This document shows, piece by piece, positions 25,596 to 34,495 of a DNA stretch of 64,000 nucleotides (positions within the stretch are counted from its first letter, which is position 1; every line of letters begins with the position of its first letter). Position numbers and translations under genes: made by a program. This stretch comes from Methylotuvimicrobium alcaliphilum 20Z (lineage in GTDB: Bacteria; Pseudomonadota; Gammaproteobacteria; Methylococcales; Methylomonadaceae), in contig NC_016112.1 of assembly GCF_000968535.2 (NCBI RefSeq), forward strand, positions 806,001 through 870,000, read 5' to 3'. The notes under the pieces are model-generated. The model did no database searches, was not told the origin of the DNA, and was given only the letters and a program-made list of their open reading frames with translations.

Positions 25596-26435
25596 TTATT
25601 GCAGTAATTGAAGTACTGATTGTTTCGATTGATTTGCTTGCGCAAGCATGGCGGTGCCGGCTTGTTGCAGTATTTGATTTCTGCTAAGAGCGGCAGTTTC
25701 GGCGGCGAAATCGGCGTCGATGATACGGGAGCGGGCGGCAGATTGATTTTCAATTGACGATTGCAAATTAGCAATTGTGGTCGTGAAGCGATTTTGAATG
25801 GCGCCTAGCTCGGCTCGAGATGTGTCGATCGATTTAATGGCATTGTCTATTGCGCTGATCGCATTTAGCGCGTTTGATGCGTCTGTGCCGGTAATTACTG
25901 CGCCAGTAACACTGGTTAGAGTGATTTTTAGGCCCGTTACAGTGACTGAAATTTGATTGTTTGCGTCGACATTCGCGCCAACTTGAAAGTTCACTCCCCC
26001 CGACAAGTCGCCGTCCAAGATTTTTTTACCGTTGAACTCGGTGTTTTCGACAATTCGAGTCAATTCTTGGTTGAGTTGTTGGAATTCGGCGTGTAATTTT
26101 TCCCTGTCATCTTCTGAAACAGCGCCATCATTAGCCGCTTGGACTGCGAGGTCGCGCATCCGTTGCAATGTTTCGGTCAATACTCCCATTCCGGCTTCCG
26201 CGGTTTGGGCCATCGAGATGCCGTCATTGGCATTTCTTGTGGCAACTGTCATTCCGCGGATTTGCGACGTCATACGGTTCGCGATGGCGAGTCCCGCCGC
26301 GTCGTCCTTTGCGCTGTTGACGCGTAGGCCCGAAGATAGTCGTTCCATCGAGGTTTGTAGTCCTTCGTTGGTTTTGTTCAGCATGCGCTGACTATTGATG
26401 GAAGCGGTGTTCGTATTGATTACCATGCCTGACAT
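25596..26435 (-). CDS. Flagellin (second copy)
   Basis: A 279-residue flagellin closely similar to fliC at both ends ('MERLSSGLRVNSAKDDAAGLAIANRM', 'SRIIDADFAAETAALSRNQI') but ending 'SKQSVLQLLQ' and with a different short central region (about residues 165-195). It points the opposite way to fliC and is separated from it by fliD-fliS-maf. The upstream DNA has a sigma-54-like promoter instead of sigma-28, so the two flagellins are probably expressed at different times. It is likely also a Maf substrate. Confidence 0.93.
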   Translation of the reverse strand: MSGMVINTNTASINSQRMLNKTNEGLQTSMERLSSGLRVNSAKDDAAGLAIANRMTSQIRGMTVATRNANDGISMAQTAEAGMGVLTETLQRMRDLAVQAANDGAVSEDDREKLHAEFQQLNQELTRIVENTEFNGKKILDGDLSGGVNFQVGANVDANNQISVTVTGLKITLTSVTGAVITGTDASNALNAISAIDNAIKSIDTSRAELGAIQNRFTTTIANLQSSIENQSAARSRIIDADFAAETAALSRNQILQQAGTAMLAQANQSKQSVLQLLQ

Positions 26436-26483
26436 AGCGATTCTCCAAAATGAAAACGAAATTTAAGAAGTCATTTTGGAATA

Positions 26484-26499
26484 AGCGATTGTTATGCCA
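26484..26499 (-). promoter_or_regulatory. Candidate sigma-54 promoter of the second flagellin
   Basis: On the minus strand TGGCATAACAATCGCT keeps the GG and GC doublets ten bases apart, as RpoN promoters require; the -12 box is TCGC instead of the usual TTGC. It lies about 50 bases before the ATG, with GGAGAA as the ribosome site. No sigma-28 motif is visible here. Confidence 0.55.
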
Positions 26500-26615
26500 T
26501 GTTAATAAATAATTTATTTATCAGATATTTATGGTTGTAATTGAGTGGGGTTCCGGGTGGGTGGCAAAATATTGACGCATGGCAAATAAATTGTTCGGTA
26601 TTCAGGCTCTGAAGG

Positions 26616-27413
26616 TTAGTGCTTTTGCAGAATAATCTCTAAAACCAACTTACTGCCGAAATAAGCCAGCAGCAGCAGCACAAAGCCTACTAGTGTCCAG
26701 CGGATGGCGATCTGGCCGCGCCATCCGTATCGGATTCTGCCCAACAATAAGCCGGAAAATATGATCCAGGCGACGATCGATAGTACGGTTTTATGTACTA
26801 AATGTTGAGCAAATAAATCGTCGATAAACAAGGCTCCGCTGACCAGCGAAATGGTTAGGAAAAAAAGGCCTGCTCCGATCATTTGAAACAATAACGACTC
26901 CATTGCCTGTAGAGGCGGCAGGGATCGAATGACGCGTTTAGGCTGGTGGCTACGAAGTTGCCGGTCTTGAATGGCCAAAAGCATGGCTTGTAAAGCCGCG
27001 ACATTCAATAGGCTAAAGGCCGAAATCGAGGTTAGGATGTGTATGCTCATCGGCCAGTCGTAGCGCAAGCTTGTCTGGGCTTGAAAGGGGAAGAGCATAT
27101 CCAAGCCGAGCAGTATCGCGGCCGTCGGAAATACCGCAATGCCTAGTTTTTCCACCGGTTTATCGAAGGTGGCGAAAAGAATTAACAAGGCGACCAGCAT
27201 GGATACCAGCGACGCCGTATCAAAAAAGCCGAAATTCAGTCCGCTTTGTCGTTCGATGATGACTAAGGTGTAGACTCCATGGGCGGATGCGCCGAGCCAA
27301 CCTAAGTAAATCGAAGGTTTTTGTGTATTCTCGGTAACGGTTTCTCGAATCAAAAAGCCGGTTGCGGCTAAATAACCCAAAATGGAAAAGATACCTATGG
27401 CTGTTATGTTCAT
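26616..27413 (-). CDS. Inner-membrane cytochrome c assembly-like protein (YpjD/CcsA family)
   Basis: A 265-residue integral membrane protein with about eight hydrophobic helices (for example 'GIFSILGYLAATGFLI', 'ALLILFATF', 'ISAFSLLNVAALQAMLLAI', 'LVGFVLLLLAYFGSKLVLEI'). The family is related to CcsA/CcmC haem-handling proteins, and histidines such as 'SIHIL' and 'QHLVHKTVLSIVAW' fit the conserved positions. It is divergent from ffh, the usual neighbour in gammaproteobacteria. The YpjD role is not well defined. Confidence 0.82.
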   Translation of the reverse strand: MNITAIGIFSILGYLAATGFLIRETVTENTQKPSIYLGWLGASAHGVYTLVIIERQSGLNFGFFDTASLVSMLVALLILFATFDKPVEKLGIAVFPTAAILLGLDMLFPFQAQTSLRYDWPMSIHILTSISAFSLLNVAALQAMLLAIQDRQLRSHQPKRVIRSLPPLQAMESLLFQMIGAGLFFLTISLVSGALFIDDLFAQHLVHKTVLSIVAWIIFSGLLLGRIRYGWRGQIAIRWTLVGFVLLLLAYFGSKLVLEIILQKH

Positions 27414-27545
27414 GGTCGCGTTGGCGAGAGATAAGGAATAATCGAAAGGTGATCTTAAAGGGTTATGTTAAACTATCCAACTGAATAGTTCTAACCGATT
27501 TGCGTTAGCGAACATCCGTTTGAATCATAAATAAAAGATGCCGAT

Positions 27546-28901
27546 ATGTTTGATAATTTAACCGACCGCCTAAGCAGTACGCTTAAAACGATTAAAGGTC
27601 AGGGTCGTCTGACTGAAACCAATATCAAAGACACGTTGCGCGAAGTCCGCATGGCGTTGCTTGAAGCCGATGTCGCGTTACCTGTGGTAACCGAGTTCAT
27701 TGAGCGCGTTAGGGAGGGGGCACTCGGACAGCAAGTGCAAACCAGTTTGACGCCGGGACAAGCGATGATCAAGCTGGTTCAGTCGGAGCTGATCAAGGTT
27801 ATGGGCGAGGAGAATGAAGGGCTTAATCTTAAAGCCAATCCTCCCGCTGTTATTTTAATGGCTGGCCTGCAAGGCGCCGGTAAGACGACCACGGCGGCAA
27901 AATTAGGCCGTTTTCTGAAGGAAAAGCATAAGAAAAAAGTCGGTGTGGTCAGTGCCGATATTTATCGCCCGGCCGCGATTAAACAATTGCAAACGCTGGC
28001 GGACGATTTGTCGTTGGACTTTTTTGCCAGCGACGCTTCGCAAAAGCCGATCGATATTGTCAATAATGCTTTGGATGCGGCGAAAAAGAAATTTCTCGAT
28101 GTGTTGATCGTCGATACCGCGGGTCGACTGCATATCGATGATGAAATGATGGGTGAAATCAAAGCGTTGCATGCCGCGATCGATCCGGTCGAGACCTTGT
28201 TTGTCGTCGATAGCATGACCGGCCAGGATGCCGCCAATACGGCAAAAGCGTTCCATGATGCTTTGCCGCTGACCGGTGTTATTTTGACCAAGGCCGACGG
28301 CGATGCGCGCGGTGGTGCGGCGTTGTCGATTCGCCATATTACCGGTAAGCCGATCAAATTTATCGGTGTCGGCGAAAAAACCGATGCATTGGAGCCGTTT
28401 TATCCCGATCGTGTCGCGTCACGTATTCTGGGTATGGGCGATGTGCTCGGTTTGATCGAAGAGATCGAACAAAAAATCGATAAGCAAAAAGCCGAGAAGC
28501 TGGCGAAAAAAATTCAGAAAGGCAAGACCTTCGATCTAGAGGATTTACGCGAGCAACTGCTGCAAATGCAAAGCATGGGCGGTGTCGGCTCGTTGATGGA
28601 AAAGCTGCCCGGTATGAATCAAGTGCCGCAGGGAATGAAAGATAAGGTCAACGATAAAGAACTGGCGCGTCAAATTGCCGTCATTAATTCAATGACGATG
28701 CAGGAGCGCCGGTATCCGGACTTGATTAAAGGTAATCGTAAAAAGCGTATCGCGGTCGGTTGCGGCCAAGAATTGCAAGACGTCAATCGTGTTTTAAAGC
28801 AACACAAAATGATGGAAAAAATGATGAAGCGATTCAAAAAAGGCAACATGGCCAATATGATGCGCGGTATGCAAAGCAACATGCGCGGCATGAGAATGTA
28901 A
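27546..28901 (+). CDS. ffh: Signal recognition particle protein Ffh
   Basis: SRP54 GTPase that binds signal sequences of nascent membrane proteins together with 4.5S RNA. In order it has an N-domain ('MFDNLTDRLSSTLKTIKGQGRLTE'-like, shown in part), G-domain with P-loop 'GLQGAGKTTTAAKLG' near residues 107-121, 'DTAGRLHIDDEMM' and 'TKADGDARGGAAL', and a methionine-rich M-domain to the C-terminus. 451 residues is normal. It is the first gene of the rpsP ribosomal block. Confidence 0.97.
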   Translation: MFDNLTDRLSSTLKTIKGQGRLTETNIKDTLREVRMALLEADVALPVVTEFIERVREGALGQQVQTSLTPGQAMIKLVQSELIKVMGEENEGLNLKANPPAVILMAGLQGAGKTTTAAKLGRFLKEKHKKKVGVVSADIYRPAAIKQLQTLADDLSLDFFASDASQKPIDIVNNALDAAKKKFLDVLIVDTAGRLHIDDEMMGEIKALHAAIDPVETLFVVDSMTGQDAANTAKAFHDALPLTGVILTKADGDARGGAALSIRHITGKPIKFIGVGEKTDALEPFYPDRVASRILGMGDVLGLIEEIEQKIDKQKAEKLAKKIQKGKTFDLEDLREQLLQMQSMGGVGSLMEKLPGMNQVPQGMKDKVNDKELARQIAVINSMTMQERRYPDLIKGNRKKRIAVGCGQELQDVNRVLKQHKMMEKMMKRFKKGNMANMMRGMQSNMRGMRM

Positions 28902-28978
28902 ATTATCCTTCACTTATGCAAAAAAATGCGTAAAATAGGTCGATTAAATTTTTGATTAATGTTTTTTGAGGATTTTAG

Positions 28979-29230
28979 ATGGTAACCATTCGTCTTTCCA
29001 GAGGCGGCGCGAAAAATCGCCCTTTTTATCAAGTCGTTGTCGCTGATAGCAGATGTGGTCGTGACGGACGCTATATCGAACGCGTCGGTTTTTTTAACCC
29101 ATTAGCGCGTGGTAATGAGCAAAAGCTACAATTAGATATTGAGCGTGTTGCTTATTGGCAAGGTCAAGGTGCTCAGCCATCGGATCGTGTTGCCAGTTTG
29201 ATTAAAACCGCTAAGAAAGCCGTAGCTTAA
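28979..29230 (+). CDS. rpsP: 30S ribosomal protein S16
   Basis: An 83-residue small-subunit protein with the diagnostic '[21 protein letters not shown]' (given here in part), '[11 protein letters not shown]' and '[16 protein letters not shown]'. TGAGGA precedes the start. It is followed after three bases by rimM, giving the universal rpsP-rimM-trmD-rplS order. Confidence 0.97.
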   Translation: MVTIRLSRGGAKNRPFYQVVVADSRCGRDGRYIERVGFFNPLARGNEQKLQLDIERVAYWQGQGAQPSDRVASLIKTAKKAVA

Positions 29231-29233
29231 AAT

Positions 29234-29740
29234 TTGACCGATCGGCAGTATATCCTTGTCGGGGAAATTTCCGGCGTTTTTGGCTTAAAAGGCTGGGTCA
29301 AAATTTTTTCTTACACCGAACCGCGGGAAAATATTTTGTCCTATTCGGCGTGGCAGCTAAGAAAAAACGGGGAGATTAAGTCTCTTAAACTTAAAGAAGG
29401 GCAGCGACAAGGTAAAAATGTAGTCGCCCATCTTGAAACTGTCGACGATCGAGATGTTGCGGAAAGTTTGATTGGTTGGGAAATTTATATCGAACGCGAT
29501 CAGTTGCCTACACTTGCAAAAGATGAATACTATTGGGCTGACCTTGTCGGTCTCAATGTCATCACAAAATCGGGTGTGAAATTGGGGATGATCGATCACT
29601 TGTTTGAAACCGGCGCCAATGATGTTTTGGTGGTGAGCGGAGATCGAGAGCGCTTGATTCCGTTTGTAATGGGACAGACAGTCCTGGAGGTCGATTTGGA
29701 TGGCAAATGCTTGACGGTCGATTGGGATCCTGACTTTTAG
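29234..29740 (+). CDS. rimM: Ribosome maturation factor RimM
   Basis: A 168-residue factor for 30S head assembly that binds S19. N-terminal RimM domain ('[24 protein letters not shown]') is followed by a PRC-barrel ('[16 protein letters not shown]'). The start is TTG at 29234, three bases after the rpsP stop, which points to translational coupling and low expression relative to S16. Confidence 0.95.
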   Translation: MTDRQYILVGEISGVFGLKGWVKIFSYTEPRENILSYSAWQLRKNGEIKSLKLKEGQRQGKNVVAHLETVDDRDVAESLIGWEIYIERDQLPTLAKDEYYWADLVGLNVITKSGVKLGMIDHLFETGANDVLVVSGDRERLIPFVMGQTVLEVDLDGKCLTVDWDPDF

Positions 29741-29750
29741 TCGACAAGCG

Positions 29751-30491
29751 ATGCGCTTCGATGTTATTACGCTGTTTCCCGAGATGGTCGAGGCCGCGTC
29801 GAGATACGGCGTTACCGGTAAGGCGATAGACAACGGTGTAGTCCGTTTGAAGGCATGGAATCCTCGGGATTATACTCGCGACAAGCATCGGACAGTCGAC
29901 GATCGTCCTTATGGCGGCGGCCCCGGTATGGTCATGAAGTATCAACCGCTTTTTGACGCGGTTAGCGAAGCGAAAGAGAATGGCTTTGGCAATCATGCAA
30001 AAGTCGTTTATTTAAGCCCGCAAGGCATGCCCATTACGCAAAGCTTGTTGAATGAATCGGTTCATTGTGAGCAATTAATATTAGTTGCCGGGCGTTACGA
30101 AGGTATCGACGAGCGTTTTATCGAAACGGTTTGCGATGAAGAATGGTCCCTGGGCGATTATGTTATCAGCGGCGGCGAGTTAGCTGCATTGATCGTTGTC
30201 GATGGGATCTCGCGTTTATTGCCTGGCGTGCTCGGTGATGAGAACTCGGCCCTTCAAGATTCGCATATGGATGGCTTACTGGATTATCCGCATTTTACAC
30301 GGCCGGAAAATATCGAAGGCCGAGTCGTCCCGGAAGTTCTGCTTAGCGGTAATCATGCGGATATCGAGCGCTGGCGGCTTAAGCAAGCGTTGGGGCGAAC
30401 TTGGCAGAGGCGTCCTGAATTATTAAAAAACAAGCAGTTGAGTGATGTGGAATACGAACTGCTGCAAGAGTTTATTGTGGAATTGGTTTAA
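29751..30491 (+). CDS. trmD: tRNA (guanine-37-N1)-methyltransferase
   Basis: Methylates G37 next to the anticodon with S-adenosylmethionine and prevents frameshifting. The 246-residue SPOUT-family protein has '[15 protein letters not shown]', '[17 protein letters not shown]', '[15 protein letters not shown]' and '[15 protein letters not shown]', the trefoil-knot SAM site. Confidence 0.97.
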   Translation: MRFDVITLFPEMVEAASRYGVTGKAIDNGVVRLKAWNPRDYTRDKHRTVDDRPYGGGPGMVMKYQPLFDAVSEAKENGFGNHAKVVYLSPQGMPITQSLLNESVHCEQLILVAGRYEGIDERFIETVCDEEWSLGDYVISGGELAALIVVDGISRLLPGVLGDENSALQDSHMDGLLDYPHFTRPENIEGRVVPEVLLSGNHADIERWRLKQALGRTWQRRPELLKNKQLSDVEYELLQEFIVELV

Positions 30492-30504
30492 TTAAGGTGT
30501 GGTG

Positions 30505-30849
30505 ATGAGCAATATTATTGATGTATTGGAAAAAGAACAATTAAGAAATGATATTCCTGAATTTGGCGCGGGCGATACTGTAGTCGTCAATGTTAAGGTA
30601 AAGGAAGGCGATCGCGAAAGAATTCAGGCTTTTGAGGGCATCGTGATTGCAAAACGCAATCGTGGACTGAACTCTGCGTTTACTGTTAGAAAAATTTCTC
30701 ACGGCGAAGGCGTCGAGCGGGTTTTTCAAACGCACAGCCCTATTATCAGCGATATCAAAGTTAAACGCCGCGGTGATGTACGTCGCGCCAAGCTGTATTA
30801 TCTGCGGAACTTGACCGGTAAAGCTGCTCGTATTAAAGAAAAAATTTAA
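30505..30849 (+). CDS. rplS: 50S ribosomal protein L19
   Basis: A 114-residue large-subunit protein at the 30S-50S interface. '[14 protein letters not shown]', '[20 protein letters not shown]' and '[25 protein letters not shown]' (split here) are diagnostic. Two GTG codons precede the ATG in frame (30499, 30502), but the family start and the TAAGG site favour ATG 30505. A strong terminator follows. Confidence 0.96.
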   Translation: MSNIIDVLEKEQLRNDIPEFGAGDTVVVNVKVKEGDRERIQAFEGIVIAKRNRGLNSAFTVRKISHGEGVERVFQTHSPIISDIKVKRRGDVRRAKLYYLRNLTGKAARIKEKI

Positions 30850-30870
30850 GTCGAGATTTTGCTTCGTTCC

Positions 30871-30912
30871 GGCAATAAAAAAGGCAGCCAAGGCTGCCTT
30901 TTTTATTGCCGG
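30871..30912 (+). terminator. Rho-independent terminator after rplS
   Basis: AAAAAAGGCAGCC and GGCTGCCTTTTTT form a stem with an AA loop, extended by GGCAATA/TATTGCC, and the 3' arm contains the T-run. It ends the ffh/rpsP operon. Confidence 0.9.
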
Positions 30913-31003
30913 AAAAACCTGGATTTCCTTGTTTCCACGCGCAGCATACCGGCAGCTAAAGTATGGGTTCCCACGGAGGACCGCTCATCGCTATTCATAA
31001 ATT

Positions 31004-31031
31004 GTAGGGTACGCTGCGCGTACCATGGTAA
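31004..31031. repeat. Short palindromic intergenic repeat
   Basis: GGTACGCTGCGCGTACCATGG forms a hairpin; this type of GTAGGGTACGC..GCGTACC unit is common between genes in gammaproteobacteria. Apart from it and the rplS terminator, the 30850-31138 gap shows nothing. Confidence 0.45.
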
Positions 31032-31138
31032 CTATAAACTGTTGAAAATTTTCGTGACTTTCGAGTATTTCGTGGTTCAATCACTTTTTACAGACAGTTA
31101 ATCGATACGACAATTCTTTTTAAGAATGGGAGCGCGAT

Positions 31139-31648
31139 ATGCCTTTCATCGTTCACTGGGTCAGCGAGTGCCAGGGTGCCAAAAATATTCGAATACTCCA
31201 AACGCCTGCCGGAAAACTGTCGGTACAGCGGTGCGGCGAGGTGATTTGCGGTATCGATTGGTTGCCCGGTGGGCCAGTCATGGTCTCCAGCCTCGATAAC
31301 GACGATAAACAAAGCTTCGATCCGGTTGAAAATTATTGGCGAGAGCCTAATGCTATTGTGGAACTAAAACTGTTACGGCGCGGCAGCCCATTCGTGCAAA
31401 CCGTTCAAGACGCATTACTCAGGATTCCGTTCGGGACGACGTTGACTTATAAGGATTTGGCTAAAGTCTTAGATTCCGCGCCGAGAGCGGTCGGCGGCGC
31501 ATGTCGGAGAAACGATTATCCGTTGATTGTGCCGTGCCATCGGGTTGTTTCAGTAACCGGCCCCGGCGGCTACTCGGGACAAACACAAGGCGAGTCGATG
31601 GCTGTTAAACTCCAATTATTGGCTTTCGAGGCTTCGTTTAATCAATGA
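31139..31648 (+). CDS. ogt: Methylated-DNA--protein-cysteine methyltransferase
   Basis: A 169-residue suicide DNA repair enzyme that takes the alkyl group from O6-alkylguanine onto its own cysteine. The C-terminal domain has 'IPFGTTLTYKDLA' (helix-turn-helix entry) and the active site 'IVPCHRVV' with Cys near 133, followed by 'GPGGYSG'. The middle 'GGACRRNDYPLI' replaces the more usual AxxxNPxPIxxP wording but keeps the spacing. Its stop overlaps the xerD start. Confidence 0.9.
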   Translation: MPFIVHWVSECQGAKNIRILQTPAGKLSVQRCGEVICGIDWLPGGPVMVSSLDNDDKQSFDPVENYWREPNAIVELKLLRRGSPFVQTVQDALLRIPFGTTLTYKDLAKVLDSAPRAVGGACRRNDYPLIVPCHRVVSVTGPGGYSGQTQGESMAVKLQLLAFEASFNQ

Positions 31649-32529
31649 ACCCCAGCGATTTGATCGACCAGTTCCTTGATGCGTTGTGGGCCGAGCAAGG
31701 CGTTAGCAACAATACCTTGTCTGCCTATGGTAGCGATTTAACTATTTTCGCGCAGTGGCTCAAGAACATCTCGCTGTTGGAAGTGGGAGGAGACGATATT
31801 TCTCGATTTCTGGCCTTCAGATACAATCAAGGCATCGGTAGCCGTTCAAGTGCCCGGTTACTGTCGACATTGCGGCGTTTTTATGCTTATCAGATTCGGG
31901 AGAATCGGATCAGCGTCGATCCGACCGCATTGATCGATATGCCTTATATCGGCAGAAAATTGCCGTCTTCATTATCGGAAAACGATGTCGAAGCCTTACT
32001 TAAGGCGCCCGAAACCTCGAACCCCTTAGGTTACCGCGACAGAACGATGTTCGAAATGCTCTATGCGACGGGACTCAGGGTTTCCGAATTGGTCGGTTTG
32101 CGTTTGGAGCAGGTCAGCCTTCGGCAAGGCGTCGTCAAGATTACCGGCAAAGGCAATAAAGAGCGCTTGGTGCCGTTCGGCGAAGAGGCGATGGAATGGC
32201 TTGAAGGTTATCTGCAAACGATACGACCGGCGATTCTCGGCGAGCGGCAAAGCGCTTTTTTATTCGTGACGAATCGAGGCGACGGCATGACAAGGCAGGC
32301 GTTTTGGCATATCATCAAACGCCGCGCAAAAGAAGCCTGCATCGTTAAGGAACTGTCGCCGCATACGCTTCGGCATGCCTTTGCGACGCATTTGCTGAAT
32401 CATGGCGCCGATTTGCGCGTCGTGCAATTGCTGTTGGGCCATTCCGATTTATCGACGACGCAAATTTACACGCACATCGCGCGCGAACGACTGAAAGATC
32501 TCCACGCAAAATTTCACCCGAGAGGATAA
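31645..32529 (+). CDS. xerD: Tyrosine recombinase XerD
   Basis: A 294-residue site-specific recombinase that with XerC resolves chromosome dimers at dif. It has an N-terminal core-binding SAM-like domain ('DQFLDALWAEQGVSNNTLSAYGSDL' in part) and a catalytic domain with Arg in 'LYATGLRVSELVGL', Lys in 'ITGKGNKERLVP', 'HTLRHAFATHLL', 'LLGHSDLSTTQIYTHI' with the nucleophilic Tyr. Length and start match XerD rather than integrases of islands. It overlaps ogt by four bases. Confidence 0.93.
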   Translation: MNPSDLIDQFLDALWAEQGVSNNTLSAYGSDLTIFAQWLKNISLLEVGGDDISRFLAFRYNQGIGSRSSARLLSTLRRFYAYQIRENRISVDPTALIDMPYIGRKLPSSLSENDVEALLKAPETSNPLGYRDRTMFEMLYATGLRVSELVGLRLEQVSLRQGVVKITGKGNKERLVPFGEEAMEWLEGYLQTIRPAILGERQSAFLFVTNRGDGMTRQAFWHIIKRRAKEACIVKELSPHTLRHAFATHLLNHGADLRVVQLLLGHSDLSTTQIYTHIARERLKDLHAKFHPRG

Positions 32530-32535
32530 GCCAAG

Positions 32536-33309
32536 ATGGCGCAAAACATTCATCCGACAGCCTGCATTGCAGAAAACGTAAAATTAGGCGAAGACGTCAC
32601 GATAGGGCCCTTCGCGGTCATTGAAAGCGATGTCGAAATCGGCGCGCGGTGTCAAATCGGCCCGCATGCAGTCGTGCAACGTTATGTCAAAATGGGCGAA
32701 GGCAATATAGTGCATCCGCATGCCGTGCTCGGAGGTCTACCGCAAGACTTAGGGTTCAATGCCGAAACTGTAACGTGGCTCGAAATCGGTAATGGCAATC
32801 AATTTAGGGAGGGCTTTACCGCTCATCGGGCGACCAAGGAAAACGGCGCGACGCGCATCGGTTCGGGCTGTTATTTCATGAACAATAGCCATGTTGCGCA
32901 CGATTGCTCGATCGGGGATAACACGATTTTCGCCAACAATGTCGCGATCGGCGGCCATGTTGAAATCGGGCGTAAAGTATTCATGGGTGGCGGCGTGGTC
33001 GTGCATCAGTTCTGCCGGGTCGGTTCTTACGCCATCGTACAAGGCACGACCGGGCTCAACATGGATGTGATTCCGTTTATGTTGATCGGCGGTCGTCCGG
33101 CTAAACATTATCGATTGAATACGATCGGTCTCAGGCGCGCCGGGATTACCGGAGAACGTTACAAGGTGCTCGAAACGGCGTTTCGCCGGCTTCGAACCAA
33201 AAAAAGTCTCGACGATTTGGAAAAAACCGATGAGCTTAAAGAATTGAAAGAATGGTTGGCGGTCAAATCGAAACGCGGTTTGCACGGCTTCGTCGATCTG
33301 TCGGATTGA
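32536..33309 (+). CDS. lpxA: LpxA-like UDP-N-acetylglucosamine acyltransferase
   Basis: A 257-residue left-handed beta-helix acyltransferase. Hexapeptide repeats run from 'IHPTACIAENVKLGEDVTIG' to 'IGRKVFMGGGVVVHQFCRVG', and the catalytic-histidine region 'NNSHVAHDCSIGDNTI' is kept; the C-terminal helical domain is present. LpxA adds the first 3-OH acyl chain of lipid A. It stands outside the lpxD-fabZ-lpxA-lpxB cluster usual in gammaproteobacteria, directly after xerD, so it could be a second copy with altered acyl preference. Confidence 0.82.
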   Translation: MAQNIHPTACIAENVKLGEDVTIGPFAVIESDVEIGARCQIGPHAVVQRYVKMGEGNIVHPHAVLGGLPQDLGFNAETVTWLEIGNGNQFREGFTAHRATKENGATRIGSGCYFMNNSHVAHDCSIGDNTIFANNVAIGGHVEIGRKVFMGGGVVVHQFCRVGSYAIVQGTTGLNMDVIPFMLIGGRPAKHYRLNTIGLRRAGITGERYKVLETAFRRLRTKKSLDDLEKTDELKELKEWLAVKSKRGLHGFVDLSD

Positions 33310-33372
33310 GCTGAAATGTCGCCCGAGGATTAAATTGACACGCTTTACGTCGGTCGGAAAGGTTCCTGCGAG

Positions 33373-33702
33373 TCAATTGCCGTAACCGATGCTACGAATT
33401 TCCATCAATACGCCGTTTTCGAAAATCAGCTGTTGCTTGAGCCTTCTCGGGCCGAAGTTGTAGATCCATTCGTCGATCGTAATTTGCTGATATTCGGATA
33501 TGTCGAGCGTGCCTTGCGGAAAACGAAAACGACTGCCCGAAACGCCCAAACGCTTATCGGCATAGTCGGGTTCGCCGCATTTCATGCGAACATCGCTGAT
33601 ATGGTCGCCGGTTTGGACGATCCGTTGTCCGCAGCGGAAAGCAAAGGCTTCGGGGGCTAAGGCGAACAAAAAGAACCCCAGCAGCAAAACAAATTTTTTC
33701 AT
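33373..33702 (-). CDS. DUF2845 secreted protein
   Basis: A 109-residue protein with a cleavable signal peptide ('MKKFVLLLGFFLFALAPEAFA', cleavage after AFA). The mature part 'FRCGQRIVQTGDHISDVRMKCGEPDYAD' and 'DEWIYNFGP' is the DUF2845 signature, with two cysteines that may pair. It is probably periplasmic. The function is unknown. Confidence 0.8.
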   Translation of the reverse strand: MKKFVLLLGFFLFALAPEAFAFRCGQRIVQTGDHISDVRMKCGEPDYADKRLGVSGSRFRFPQGTLDISEYQQITIDEWIYNFGPRRLKQQLIFENGVLMEIRSIGYGN

Positions 33703-33817
33703 AAATACTCATCGAAACAGAGGATTGAAATTAAAGCTAACGCAAACCGATGAACCAAAAATGAATCAGTAGGGTACTTTTTACGGTTTTTATTTTACAC
33801 TTGAGTTCGACTATAAA

Positions 33818-33985
33818 CCTAAAAAGAGCAGTTGAGAGTCTCAAACTACTGTTCGCCCTGAGCCTGTCGAAGGGTGAACGGTAGTTTGAGGCTTCATCAA
33901 ACCGGTGATAGTGTTGTAGACCCTTCAGGCTTCGACTTGGCTCAGCACGAACGGTTTACAACACATGTCAACTGCTCTTTATTAG
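33818..33985. mobile_element. MITE-like element with 18-bp inverted ends carrying two REP-like palindromes
   Basis: AAAGAGCAGTTGA at 33823-33835 is mirrored by TCAACTGCTCTTT at 33968-33980; allowing one indel, the match extends to CCTAA/TTAGG on the outside. Inside are two palindromes of the type GTTCGCCCTGAGCCTGTCGAAG (33850-33885, 33922-33955), a motif dispersed in many proteobacteria. It fills half of the 316-base gap before the AOR genes; no gene is visible. Confidence 0.65.
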
Positions 33986-34018
33986 GATAAACCTTTTTTA
34001 GGCGGTAGGAGTATTCGA

Positions 34019-34486
34019 ATGCTAAAGTCACTTCAGATAGAGCCGGAAAAATGTACCGGTTGCCTGCAATGCGAACTGGCCTGTTCGTATCATCATGAAG
34101 GGGTTTTTAATCCTTCCAAGTCCCGCATCAAAGTCTTCACATTTCATCATGAAGGCCGTTTTGCACCTTATACCTGCACGCAATGTGCCGAAGCCTGGTG
34201 TCTGCATACTTGCCCGGTCGAGGCCATCACGGTCAACTTAACGACCGGTGCAAAAGAGGTTGCCGTCGAGCAATGCGTCGGTTGCAAAGTATGCACGATC
34301 GCCTGTCCGTTTGGTACCATCAACTATCAAGTCGAAACCGGCAAAGTCGCCAAATGCGACTTGTGCGGCGGTGATCCGGAATGTGCCAAAGCCTGTCCGA
34401 CCTCGGCAATCACTTATGTCGATGCCGAACAAACCGGCTATCAAAGAATGCGCGCTCATGCCGCACAATCGATTAAATCGCTATAG
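34019..34486 (+). CDS. Polyferredoxin subunit of aldehyde oxidoreductase (AorA-like)
   Basis: A 155-residue iron-sulfur protein with sixteen cysteines in four groups: C12-C15-C18-C22, C53-C56-C61-C65, C86-C89-C92-C96 and C113-C116-C122-C126, which fits four [4Fe-4S] clusters as in HycB/AorA proteins. It passes electrons between the AOR catalytic subunit and its redox partner. It is followed after nine bases by the AOR gene with AGGAGAT as the ribosome site. The three-gene order matches AorABC of Aromatoleum aromaticum. Confidence 0.88.
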   Translation: MLKSLQIEPEKCTGCLQCELACSYHHEGVFNPSKSRIKVFTFHHEGRFAPYTCTQCAEAWCLHTCPVEAITVNLTTGAKEVAVEQCVGCKVCTIACPFGTINYQVETGKVAKCDLCGGDPECAKACPTSAITYVDAEQTGYQRMRAHAAQSIKSL

Positions 34487-34495
34487 GAGATTGTC

